Position numbers and translations under genes: made by a program. From positions 1 through 64,000 of the forward strand of contig NZ_LVWI01000081.1 of the NCBI RefSeq assembly GCF_001909055.1: a stretch of 64,000 nucleotides of DNA, read 5' to 3'. The stretch comes from Paenibacillus helianthi (GTDB lineage Bacteria; Bacillota; Bacilli; Paenibacillales; Paenibacillaceae). Positions within the stretch are counted from its first letter, which is position 1; each line of letters starts with the position of its first letter. Under the pieces are notes generated by a model. That model made no database searches, was not told where the DNA came from, and saw nothing but the letters and a program-made list of their open reading frames with translations. This document shows, piece after piece, positions 16,194 through 24,035 of this stretch.

Positions 16194-17909
16194 CTATGCA
16201 TTATACTGCGCCTGATACAGGCGGCTGTAAGTGCCTCCGGCATTTACCAGTTCCTCGTGACGGCCTTCCTCGGAGATGCCGTCCTCGTTCACGACGATGA
16301 TCCGGTCAGCATTTTTGATGGTTGTCAGACGGTGGGCAATCACAAGGGTTGTCCGTCCAACAGACAGGTCCGCCAGCGACTGCTGAATCGCGGCTTCCGT
16401 CTCCGTGTCCAGTGCCGAGGTCGCTTCGTCCAGAATCAGGATCGGCGGATTCTTCAGGAACATCCGGGCGATGGCGAGCCGCTGCTTCTGCCCGCCGGAC
16501 AGCTTCACACCGCGTTCGCCAATAACGGTATCCATTCCGGCAGGCAGGCCGTTAATCAGTTCCTCCAGATGCGCGCGTCTCGCTGCCTCCCAGATTTCCG
16601 GCAGCTCGGCATCGAGTTTGCCGTAGGCGATATTCTCGCGGATCGTGCCGGAGAAGAGGAAGACATCCTGCTGCACAATCCCGATTTGCTTCCGCAGCGC
16701 ATTCAGCTTCATGCTGCGGATATCGGTTCCGTCAATGGAAATATAGCCGCCGGTCACATCATAGAAGCGGGGCAGCAGGCTGCAAATAGTGGTTTTACCT
16801 GCGCCGGAGGGCCCGTCGAAAGCAATGGTCTCACCGGCATTTACCTTCAGACTGATGCCATCCAGCACCGGACGGCCCGGATCATAACCGAAGCTGACAC
16901 GGTCAAAGACGATATCTCCGCGGAGGGCGTGGACATCCACAGCGCCGGGCTGATCGGCGATATCGGGCTCTGTATCAATGACCTCAAGGTAGCGTTTGAA
17001 ACCGGCAATGCCTTTTGGATAGCTCTCAATGACCGCATTGATCTTGTCAATCGGCCGGAAAAAGATATTGGACAGCAGAATAAACGCAACAAATTCGCCA
17101 ATCTCAAGCTCACCCTGAATGAAGAACCAGGCACCGCAGACCATCACGACGATCGTAATCAGACGGGTCATCATATAGCTGACTGACAAGCTTTTGGCCA
17201 TCAGCTTATACGCCATGAGCTTGGTCTTGCGGAACATCTGGTTGTCGACGGCAAACAGCTGTTTCTCATACTCCTCATTGGCAAAAGATTGAACCACGCG
17301 GATTCCCCCGACATTGTCCTCAATACGGGCATTGAAATTACCCACATTGCCGAAAAGCTGGTGATACGTGGAGGTCATGTTACGGCCAAAATGGATAATG
17401 ATCCAGGCCATAAGCGGAACAATGATGAAGGTAATAACCGCCAGCTTGAGATTGATATCGGCCATCAGGATAAATGCGCCCACGAGGGTCATCACGGCGA
17501 TGAACACATCCTCCGGCCCATGATGCGCCACCTCGCCGATATCGTTCAGATCATTCGTAATCCGGCCGATCAGATGACCGGTTTTGTTGTTGTCAAAGAA
17601 CCGGAAGGATAATTTCTGAATATGATCGAACATTTTTTTGCGCATATCGGTCTCGATGTTGATCCCCAGCATATGCCCCCAGTAGGTTACAATATATTGC
17701 ATTGCGGTATTTAGCGCGTAAATGGCCATCAGGGCGATGCAGGCGATCAGAATCAGCGGCCAGTCCTGCCCGGGCAGCAATTTGTCGATGAATTTATTAA
17801 CCGCCACTGGAAATGCCAGCTCCAGCAGACCGGCTCCCACCGCACAGGTGAAGTCGAGAATAAATAATTTTTTGTATGGACGGTAATAGGAAAAAAAACG
17901 ACGCAGCAT
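16194..17909 (-). CDS. ABC exporter, fused permease and ATPase (MdlB/MsbA type)
   Basis: 571-aa half-transporter. Residues 1-300 hold six predicted membrane helices (for example LILIACIALMAIYALNTAMQ) with EAA-like coupling segments. The ATPase domain has Walker A GPSGAGKTT, Q-loop IVQQDVFLFSGT, signature LSGGQKQR, Walker B ILILDEATSALD and H-loop IAHRL. It probably works as a homodimer. The start has only a weak ribosome binding site. A Fur-like palindrome lies about 40 bases upstream, so iron-regulated export, for example of a siderophore, is a reasonable inference, but no siderophore genes are nearby. Confidence 0.93.
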   Translation of the reverse strand: MLRRFFSYYRPYKKLFILDFTCAVGAGLLELAFPVAVNKFIDKLLPGQDWPLILIACIALMAIYALNTAMQYIVTYWGHMLGINIETDMRKKMFDHIQKLSFRFFDNNKTGHLIGRITNDLNDIGEVAHHGPEDVFIAVMTLVGAFILMADINLKLAVITFIIVPLMAWIIIHFGRNMTSTYHQLFGNVGNFNARIEDNVGGIRVVQSFANEEYEKQLFAVDNQMFRKTKLMAYKLMAKSLSVSYMMTRLITIVVMVCGAWFFIQGELEIGEFVAFILLSNIFFRPIDKINAVIESYPKGIAGFKRYLEVIDTEPDIADQPGAVDVHALRGDIVFDRVSFGYDPGRPVLDGISLKVNAGETIAFDGPSGAGKTTICSLLPRFYDVTGGYISIDGTDIRSMKLNALRKQIGIVQQDVFLFSGTIRENIAYGKLDAELPEIWEAARRAHLEELINGLPAGMDTVIGERGVKLSGGQKQRLAIARMFLKNPPILILDEATSALDTETEAAIQQSLADLSVGRTTLVIAHRLTTIKNADRIIVVNEDGISEEGRHEELVNAGGTYSRLYQAQYNA

Positions 17910-17947
17910 CTCTTATTCACTCATTTCTGTATAGTGATATTTCACTG

Positions 17948-17964
17948 TTGAGAGTCATTCTCAA
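17948..17964 (-). promoter_or_regulatory. Fur-like operator upstream of the ABC exporter
   Basis: TTGAGAGTCATTCTCAA is a near-perfect inverted repeat close to the Fur consensus TGATAATNATTATCA and to the TTGAGAAT-type iron boxes of Bacillales. It lies in the promoter region of the minus-strand exporter. Confidence 0.6.
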
Positions 17965-18130
17965 TAAGAACCTCATGTTAAGGATACTAAAGAGGGTGAA
18001 GTGTTTTGTCAACGGAAAGATATTTTAAGTGGAGAACGAAACAGTACCTGCTTATTTTTGTCTAATCACCCAATCCTCAGCTGCTTTATGTACATAGTGT
18101 AGTGTATACAAGCATAAAGGAGGAATTTAC

Positions 18131-18232
18131 ATGAGTGAAAATGGAAGAGGATACGGTGCATTTACTTCCACTGGCGCAATTCTGGTACTGTTCATCCTGC
18201 TCGTTATCATTTCTAAATCCCTCTGGGTATAA
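18131..18232 (+). CDS. YjcZ-family small sporulation membrane protein
   Basis: 33-aa peptide beginning MSENGRGYGAFTSTGAILVL, with one hydrophobic helix (about 15-30). Gly/Tyr-rich N-terminus followed by ILVLFILLVII is the hallmark of the YjcZ-type peptides made late in sporulation of Bacillus and Paenibacillus. AAAGGAGG lies 8 bases before the ATG. CATAGTGTA at 18093-18101 fits the sigma-K -10 pattern CATANNNTA, though no good -35 AC was seen. A terminator follows, so it is monocistronic. Confidence 0.85.
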   Translation: MSENGRGYGAFTSTGAILVLFILLVIISKSLWV

Positions 18233-18255
18233 TTAGTGATGTGTCTCCAAATGTA

Positions 18256-18284
18256 AAGCCAGTCCCACAGACTGGTTTTTTTTA
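18256..18284 (+). terminator. terminator after the YjcZ-family gene
   Basis: CCAGTC (18259-18264), CCACA loop, GACTGG (18270-18275), then eight T. Confidence 0.85.
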
Positions 18285-18339
18285 TTGTGTATGGCGGAAA
18301 CTTTGCCGGAAAATTTGTGCAGAGCATTCTTGGAGGGGA

Positions 18340-18366
18340 TATAATGTAACAATGTGATTATTACAT
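18340..18366 (+). promoter_or_regulatory. promoter -10 with abutting palindromic operator before the MFS gene
   Basis: TATAAT at 18340-18345 overlaps the palindrome ATGTAACAAT-GTG-ATTATTACAT (18344-18366), in which 9 of 10 half-site positions match. Placement at the start site is typical of a repressor operator. A -35 TTGTGC lies 19 bases upstream, a long spacer. The repressor is unknown and none is encoded beside it. Confidence 0.5.
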
Positions 18367-18434
18367 AGAACAGCCTTATTACCTGGACAAGCCTTTGGAG
18401 TGTAAGGGTGATAGACTGCAATCGGGAGGACAAC

Positions 18435-19664
18435 ATGAAAGTAAAACATCAAGATGCTGCATTACCGGAACTGGGCAAGGCCCGGCCGGACAAGGAAGCC
18501 AGCCGTATTCTGCTGATCGTGGGGATTATCTGCGTCGCTGCGGCTCTTCGGGCTCCCTTCACCTCCGTTGGACCTTTGCTGGGCATGATCCGTGATGATC
18601 TGGGATTGTCAAATACACTGGCGGGAGCGATTACCACGTTGCCGCTGCTGGCATTTGCTATGCTGTCACCTTTTGCGCCACAGCTGGCCCTGCGGTTTGG
18701 CACCGCCAATGTTCTTGTGCTGGCCATGCTGGCCTTATCCATGGGCATTCTGATCCGCTCGGGTTCGGGAACGGCCATGCTGTTCGCAGGCACAGCGATA
18801 ATCGGGTTGTCCATCGCCGTCTGCAATGTACTGCTGCCGGGACTGATCAAGGGAAGATTCCCGGAGAATATCGGACTTATGACCGGGGTTTATACCCTAT
18901 CCATGAATATCTGTGCGGCTGCTGCCTCAGGCATCAGCGTCCCGCTGGCACAGCATGCCGGATTCGGCTGGCGGGGGACTCTGGCGATGTGGTTTGTGGT
19001 GGCCGCGCTGGCGACCCTGTTCTGGATTCCTCAGATGCGGAATATGACGAGGGGCGGCAGTGAGGGTAAACGGCAATCCTCCGTTCAGCTCTGGCGGTCT
19101 CCGCTAGCCTGGCAGGTTACCCTGTTCATGGGGCTGCAATCGCTGCTGTATTACGTGCTGATTGCCTGGTTTTCCGTGATATTGGTTGAACGGGGGATGA
19201 CCTCCAGCCATGCGGGCTGGGTTCTATCTCTCATGCAGCTGGCCCAGCTGCCGTTTACTTTTTTCGTGCCCCTTTGGGCGGGCAAAATGAAAAACCAGCG
19301 CAGCCTGGTGCTCATTACATCCATTCTTTTTATGATTGGAATTCTCGGGGTATGGCTGGGCAGCAGTGGCTGGATGGCAGTTTGGGCTATCTGCATCGGA
19401 ATTGCCGGCGGGTTTGCCTTCGGCCTCGTCATGATGTTTTTCAGTCTGAGGACCCGCAGCACACAGGAAGCCAGCGGGCTGTCCGGTATGGCCCAATCGG
19501 TGGGATATCTGCTCGCTGCAATGGGTCCCGCCCTGTTCGGACTGCTGCATGACGTGACCCATAGCTGGAACGTGCCGCTGGCATTACTCGTTGTGGCAAG
19601 CATTTTATTGTTCATAGTAGGACTTGGAGCGGGCAGTAGCCGTTTTGTGGGTGATAAAAGATAA
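18435..19664 (+). CDS. CynX/NimT-family MFS transporter
   Basis: 409-aa major facilitator protein with 12 predicted membrane helices. ATG 18435 is chosen because GGGAGG lies just upstream; the longer GTG at 18408 lacks a site. The opening ALRAPFTSVGPLLGMIRDDLGLS and the loop MTGVYTLSMNICAAAASGISVPLA are characteristic of the CynX/NimT (cyanate, 2-nitroimidazole) branch. The substrate is not predictable. A palindromic operator lies in its promoter. Confidence 0.92.
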   Translation: MKVKHQDAALPELGKARPDKEASRILLIVGIICVAAALRAPFTSVGPLLGMIRDDLGLSNTLAGAITTLPLLAFAMLSPFAPQLALRFGTANVLVLAMLALSMGILIRSGSGTAMLFAGTAIIGLSIAVCNVLLPGLIKGRFPENIGLMTGVYTLSMNICAAAASGISVPLAQHAGFGWRGTLAMWFVVAALATLFWIPQMRNMTRGGSEGKRQSSVQLWRSPLAWQVTLFMGLQSLLYYVLIAWFSVILVERGMTSSHAGWVLSLMQLAQLPFTFFVPLWAGKMKNQRSLVLITSILFMIGILGVWLGSSGWMAVWAICIGIAGGFAFGLVMMFFSLRTRSTQEASGLSGMAQSVGYLLAAMGPALFGLLHDVTHSWNVPLALLVVASILLFIVGLGAGSSRFVGDKR

Positions 19665-19814
19665 ACTCAGTAAAGTGTACCTGTGATAATTTTATTATCA
19701 GTGGCATCCATGAAGACCAAGTGATATTTTGTGTAATGCAGTCAAGAATCCACTAATCCACATTAGCTTAGTAAGATATTCGTTCTTTGCTCCATAAGCT
19801 GCAACAAAATTCTC

Positions 19815-19843
19815 TTGCAATTGATTGGCAAAGAGAGTATAGT
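19815..19843 (+). promoter_or_regulatory. promoter of the tRNA-Leu gene
   Basis: TTGCAA (19815-19820), exactly 17 bases, TATAGT (19838-19843), about 38 bases before the tRNA 5' end. Confidence 0.7.
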
Positions 19844-19881
19844 CTTATATACAGCGATCAAAACGCTGAAATGCATAATGT

Positions 19882-19965
19882 GCGGTCATGGCGGAATTGG
19901 CAGACGCGCTGGCTTCAGGTGCCAGTGATAGCAATATCGTGGAGGTTCGAGTCCTCTTGACCGCA
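19882..19965 (+). tRNA. tRNA-Leu (anticodon CAG)
   Basis: Acceptor stem GCGGTCA / TGACCGC with discriminator A; D-arm with GGCAGACGCGC; anticodon stem CTGGC / GCCAG around loop TTCAGGT, giving anticodon CAG; a long variable arm (TGATAGCAATATCG) typical of class II tRNAs; and T-arm GAGGTTCGAGTCCTC. Leu identity follows from anticodon and long variable arm. The 3' CCA is not encoded. It reads CUG codons. Confidence 0.97.
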
Positions 19966-19980
19966 TCACCTTACAAATAT

Positions 19981-20016
19981 GGTTCGTAGTTGCTTAGGCA
20001 ATTATGGACCTTTTTT
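19981..20016 (+). terminator. terminator after tRNA-Leu
   Basis: GGTTCGTAGTTGC pairs with GCAATTATGGACC over 13 bp including three G-U wobbles, with a TTAG loop and TTTTTT following. Confidence 0.85.
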
Positions 20017-20075
20017 ACGTGGATTGGAGACTTAAGCTATTGCTCATGACTTGAGCATGGGCATGATCTTGTTCT

Positions 20076-21983
20076 TCAAGAAAAATGAATGGAGAGCATA
20101 TTCCAATAGAATAAGAAAAAAGTATAACCAAAGCTCAGGAGTGCCAGCAAATAACGGCCGTACATAACAAGCCGGTGCTGAGCAGGATTCGAACGATGGA
20201 GGCTCGCAGTCCTAACAACAAGGGCGATCGCAGCGGCGGAAGCAAGAAAAGGCAGCGAGGAGAAGCCCCAGGCATACCATGCCGGGTATCCGAATGTCAT
20301 TACTTGTGAGTTCCCATACAGGAATTGGCCTATCAGGAAGACTGAAAAGACTGCCGCGATACATCCCACATGTCCGGGACCGTGTGGTCTCTTGCGCAGC
20401 ATCAATCGCAGCAGGCTTCGAGCCAGAGCAATAATTGTGATGAAGATCCACAACAAGCCAACACCTGCGTAGACGGCAAGGAGGGTGGAGGGTTGCTGTA
20501 CAAACGGCGGCTCTTCCTTTATGGTTACCCCTTGGATAAAGGTCAGCTTCCAGGGGCCGTGCTGTCGATGGAACCAGATGAAGTCTCCGCTGTCCTTGTC
20601 ACGAAACAATCCTGTTCCTGCAGGAATATAGGTTTTGGTTTGCTCCGATCCACTTCCTTCGGGAAAGACTCCATTAACCAGCAGCGACTTCCCGGTGCTT
20701 TGCACTTCAAAGTTTCTTCCGCCCAGCCATCTAAACCATTTGCCCCAGCCATGCTGAGGCCCCAGACCGATGGTGTATGTCCGCACATATTGCTCCAGAT
20801 CGGGGGAGGGGGTAGAGACAATTGGAGCAGCCTGTTTTTGTTCCTCCGGCAGCAGGCGGACAATGGCATCTGTCACTTGATCGCGAAGAGGCTTTCCTGA
20901 TGAGACTGCGTTGCTCACAACAAATATACCAAGTCGATACTTGGGTATAAGCTCCATCTTGGCAGAATAGCCATCGATGTCGCCTGTATGCGACAGTGAA
21001 AGCAGGCCACTTTTTAAGCGGTTTCGAAATAAGCCGTAGCCTACGCCCTCCACATCCGGATGCTCTGTAAACTGCCTTGCCTGCATTTCATTTATGCTGG
21101 TCCGTTTTAGAATATGCTGTTCCCGGTAGCCTCCTTCGTTCAACAAAGCCATCATGTAGTGAGCCCATTCATCAGGTATCACACTGAGGGCTCCCGCCCC
21201 CGGCAGATTCAAGTAAGAATAGGGGATTTCCTGATACTTTCCCTTCTGATACTGATAGGATTTGGCCATGTTCCTGTCGTTCTCCTGATGCAGCAGGCTG
21301 GCACTTGGCATTTGAAGAGGATCGAATAAGCTATGTTTCATATAAGTCTCAAGTGTGCCTCCCGTAACCTGTTCGATGAGGAAGCTGGCAAGCCCCACTC
21401 CGGCATTACTGTAAGCATATTCTGTCCCAGGCTCCCGAACAGGAGGTTGCTTGTCGAGATATTGCCGCAAAAAACTCCCAGCCGGTATAACCTTGTCCGG
21501 TGATTGCGCTGCCAGATGATAGATAGCTTCATCCAGGCCAGCCGTGTGAGTCAACAACTGGTGCAGGGTAATGGGGTGATTCTTGTAGAGGGGCACCTTG
21601 AAGCTGGTCAGATAGGTGTTAATATTCTTATCCATGGACAGCTTCCCTTGCTCTTGCAACTGCATGACTGCTGCTGCCGTGATGGACTTGGTGAGCGAGC
21701 CGATCCGCATAACTGTCTGAGCGGGATTAACAGGAATCTGCTTCTCCATATCGGCATAGCCATAGCCTTTGCTGAATACAATGCGATTGTCCTTCGTCAC
21801 TACGACAGCAGTGCCTGGAATATGATCGGCCTTCATGATTCCGCTGAGGAGCGGAGTCAGAGTCGCTTCCAGTCGTTCCTGCGTCATTGCGTCATCTCCG
21901 CTGGCTGCTTGCGCAGCAGACACCCCTCCGAAAATACTCATCCACACCATAACAGAAATACTTACTACAGATTTCAAATTCAC
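20076..21983 (-). CDS. membrane-anchored serine hydrolase (beta-lactamase/PBP4-like family)
   Basis: 635 aa from GTG 21983, chosen because GGGAGG lies 8 bases upstream; the longer frame starts without a site. A signal peptide ends near AAQA (about 26). The catalytic domain has the serine nucleophile in GSLTK (Ser96, Lys99), the Tyr-x-Asn motif in YAYSNAG, and a KTG-like LSHTG. After about residue 520 come four predicted membrane helices, so the enzyme faces outward on a C-terminal membrane anchor. Families like this include esterases, D-amino peptidases and beta-lactam-responsive proteins. It is divergent from a two-component system that may regulate it. Confidence 0.88.
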   Translation of the reverse strand: MNLKSVVSISVMVWMSIFGGVSAAQAASGDDAMTQERLEATLTPLLSGIMKADHIPGTAVVVTKDNRIVFSKGYGYADMEKQIPVNPAQTVMRIGSLTKSITAAAVMQLQEQGKLSMDKNINTYLTSFKVPLYKNHPITLHQLLTHTAGLDEAIYHLAAQSPDKVIPAGSFLRQYLDKQPPVREPGTEYAYSNAGVGLASFLIEQVTGGTLETYMKHSLFDPLQMPSASLLHQENDRNMAKSYQYQKGKYQEIPYSYLNLPGAGALSVIPDEWAHYMMALLNEGGYREQHILKRTSINEMQARQFTEHPDVEGVGYGLFRNRLKSGLLSLSHTGDIDGYSAKMELIPKYRLGIFVVSNAVSSGKPLRDQVTDAIVRLLPEEQKQAAPIVSTPSPDLEQYVRTYTIGLGPQHGWGKWFRWLGGRNFEVQSTGKSLLVNGVFPEGSGSEQTKTYIPAGTGLFRDKDSGDFIWFHRQHGPWKLTFIQGVTIKEEPPFVQQPSTLLAVYAGVGLLWIFITIIALARSLLRLMLRKRPHGPGHVGCIAAVFSVFLIGQFLYGNSQVMTFGYPAWYAWGFSSLPFLASAAAIALVVRTASLHRSNPAQHRLVMYGRYLLALLSFGYTFFLFYWNMLSIHFS

Positions 21984-22150
21984 TATCAGAACCTCCCAGA
22001 CAGATATGTGCAAGTCTTCTGGAATAAGAATAAGGGAGCATTCTTTCAGAGCCATGTCGCCAATCTTACAATAACCTTAAATCGCTGAAAACAGCCCGGG
22101 ATATGATAAACTAATGGTCATGGAAGCTGGATGAATGAGGAGGCTGGGAT

Positions 22151-22867
22151 GTGCAGCGAACGGTACTGCTCGTCGATGACAACCCGGAAATTGTAGAGCT
22201 GTTGAGACTTTTTCTGGAAAAGGAAGGACTGCGCGTTATAGAAGCCTATAATGGCGCTCAAGCATGGGCATGCATTCAGCAGGAGCCCATTGATCTTGCC
22301 GTGCTTGATATTATGATGCCTGAGCTTAGCGGTGTTCAATTGCTGCAGTTGCTCCGCACGGAATACAAGCTGCCGGTAATATTGCTGTCTGCCAAGAATC
22401 AGGATAGTGACAAGATTCTTGGCCTTCGTCTTGGAGCCGATGATTTCATCTCCAAACCGTTTAATCCCTTAGAGGTTGTGGCCCGGATTCATGCAATGCT
22501 TAGGCGTACATATGACTTAAATGAACCGGTAGCACTTGGTCAGGAACCTCCGGCGCAGAGCAGTATCGGTGAGCTGACGCTTGACCATGGGGACTGCGTG
22601 TTATACAAGTCAGGGCGGGAGATACCGTTGACCGCAATCGAATATAAGCTGCTGTCCACGTTTATGAACGCGCCGGGGCGCATTTTTACCAAGAAGCAAT
22701 TGTTTGAGCAGGTCTGGTCGGAACAATACTATGAGGATGCCAACACCATTATGGTCCACATCTCCAGATTGCGCGATAAGGTGGAGGAAGCTCCGAAGCA
22801 GCCCGTGTACATTCGCACGATCCGGGGACTGGGGTACAAGTTTGCCAAAAAGGATGATTTCCGCTGA
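22151..22867 (+). CDS. OmpR/PhoB-family response regulator
   Basis: 238 aa from GTG 22151 after GGAGG. Receiver domain 1-115 with acidic pair in VLLVDDNPE, phospho-acceptor Asp53 in AVLDIMMPE, and the switch Lys in FISKPFNPLEV. The winged-helix DNA-binding domain covers about 140-235 (LTAIEYKLLSTFMNAPGRIF; YIRTIRGLGYKF). It is immediately followed by its kinase with an overlapping stop/start. The serine hydrolase gene across the divergent promoter is a likely target. Confidence 0.95.
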   Translation: MQRTVLLVDDNPEIVELLRLFLEKEGLRVIEAYNGAQAWACIQQEPIDLAVLDIMMPELSGVQLLQLLRTEYKLPVILLSAKNQDSDKILGLRLGADDFISKPFNPLEVVARIHAMLRRTYDLNEPVALGQEPPAQSSIGELTLDHGDCVLYKSGREIPLTAIEYKLLSTFMNAPGRIFTKKQLFEQVWSEQYYEDANTIMVHISRLRDKVEEAPKQPVYIRTIRGLGYKFAKKDDFR

Positions 22868-23928
22868 AAAAAACAAAGCTGATCTCCAAGCTGATCCGAT
22901 CCTATGTTTATTTTGCCCTTACTTTGGGACTGGTTGTTGTAGTCTTCCTGATGCTGGTTATTGACTTGAACAGCCAGACTATTGAGCTGACATTACCCCT
23001 GCTGCTTCTGCTGCTTGCGCTGTTTGGCATGAGCATTTACATATACGGCCTCTGGACGGCGAAACGGGTTACCAGGCCACTGGAGCATATCGCAGAAGCC
23101 ATAGAGAGAATGGGCAAGGGACAATATAACGAGCGTCTCCCTATAACGGGGGATTATGAGTTCTCGGTAATTCAGCACCGGTTTAATGAAATGGCGGAGT
23201 CCCTGGAACAGGCGGAGAAGGAGAATCGCAGGCTGCAGGAAGGCAAGCAACGGATGCTGGCCGATCTGTCCCATGATCTCAAGACACCGATAACAACCAT
23301 ACAGGGTTATGCCAAGGCATTCCAGCTGGGGCTGGTTGATAATGAGGAAAAGAAAGAGCGGTATCTGCAGCTCATGTACAATAAGGCAACTCTGGTCACT
23401 GAGCTGATTGATGATCTGTTTAGACTTTCCAAGCTGGAGCGTCCGGACTATCCTGTGTTGTTGGAGCAGGGAGATCTAGCAGAATTGCTGAGAAAAATTG
23501 CGGCTGATTATTATGATCCCTTTGAAGAAAAGGGTATGGCTATGGAAATGGATATACCCCCGGGTGAGGTATTAGCCAATTATGACTCTGCTCTCATGGG
23601 TAGAGCCATAGGTAACCTGCTGTCCAACGTTCTCCTGCATAACCCTGAGGGTACAGAGGTCTTTATCGCACTTGAAGAATTGGCTGATGAAGTAGTGATA
23701 ACGGTTCAGGATAACGGTGTTGGGATCTCTGATGAGCTGAAGGATGTAATTTTTGAGCCCTTTGTACGTGGAGATGCGGCCCGGCCGGGAGATGGGGGAA
23801 CCGGATTGGGGCTGGCTATCACCAAGCAAATCATGGAGCTGCACAGAGGTGTGCTAAGACTTGATAACCGGAACGGCTTGACCGTATTTGAGCTGGTTGT
23901 CTGCAAAAAGCTCAGTGCCGGGGAGTAA
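22864..23928 (+). CDS. sensor histidine kinase with minimal extracellular loop; probable CTG start
   Basis: Partner kinase of the upstream regulator. CTG at 22864 overlaps the regulator stop as CTGA and has AAAAGGATG 7-8 bases upstream; it restores the N-terminus KKTKLISKLIRSYVYFALTL and the first membrane helix, giving 354 aa. The next in-frame start, TTG 22924, would remove half that helix. Two helices (about 14-36 and 44-64) enclose a loop of only about 7 residues, so it resembles intramembrane-sensing kinases. HAMP is followed by HisKA with His137 in LSHDLKTP, then N box NLLSNVLLHN, G1 DNGVGIS and G2 GGTGLGLAI. Confidence 0.85.
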   Translation: MKKTKLISKLIRSYVYFALTLGLVVVVFLMLVIDLNSQTIELTLPLLLLLLALFGMSIYIYGLWTAKRVTRPLEHIAEAIERMGKGQYNERLPITGDYEFSVIQHRFNEMAESLEQAEKENRRLQEGKQRMLADLSHDLKTPITTIQGYAKAFQLGLVDNEEKKERYLQLMYNKATLVTELIDDLFRLSKLERPDYPVLLEQGDLAELLRKIAADYYDPFEEKGMAMEMDIPPGEVLANYDSALMGRAIGNLLSNVLLHNPEGTEVFIALEELADEVVITVQDNGVGISDELKDVIFEPFVRGDAARPGDGGTGLGLAITKQIMELHRGVLRLDNRNGLTVFELVVCKKLSAGE

Positions 23929-24035
23929 GCACCGGGAGTCAAAAACGAGACTGTTACACCAGAAGCATCTTTTCCGAAAAAAAGGTATACTAGGATTAGT
24001 TTCAGTCCCCACTTTCACAGAGGAGGCTCTATCAC

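Noticed and set aside
19684-19700. TGATAATTTTATTATCA as a second Fur box
   Set aside because: The half-sites are separated by three bases, not the single base of the 7-1-7 box, and no protein gene starts downstream; it follows the MFS stop and precedes the tRNA promoter. It may be only a weak hairpin.
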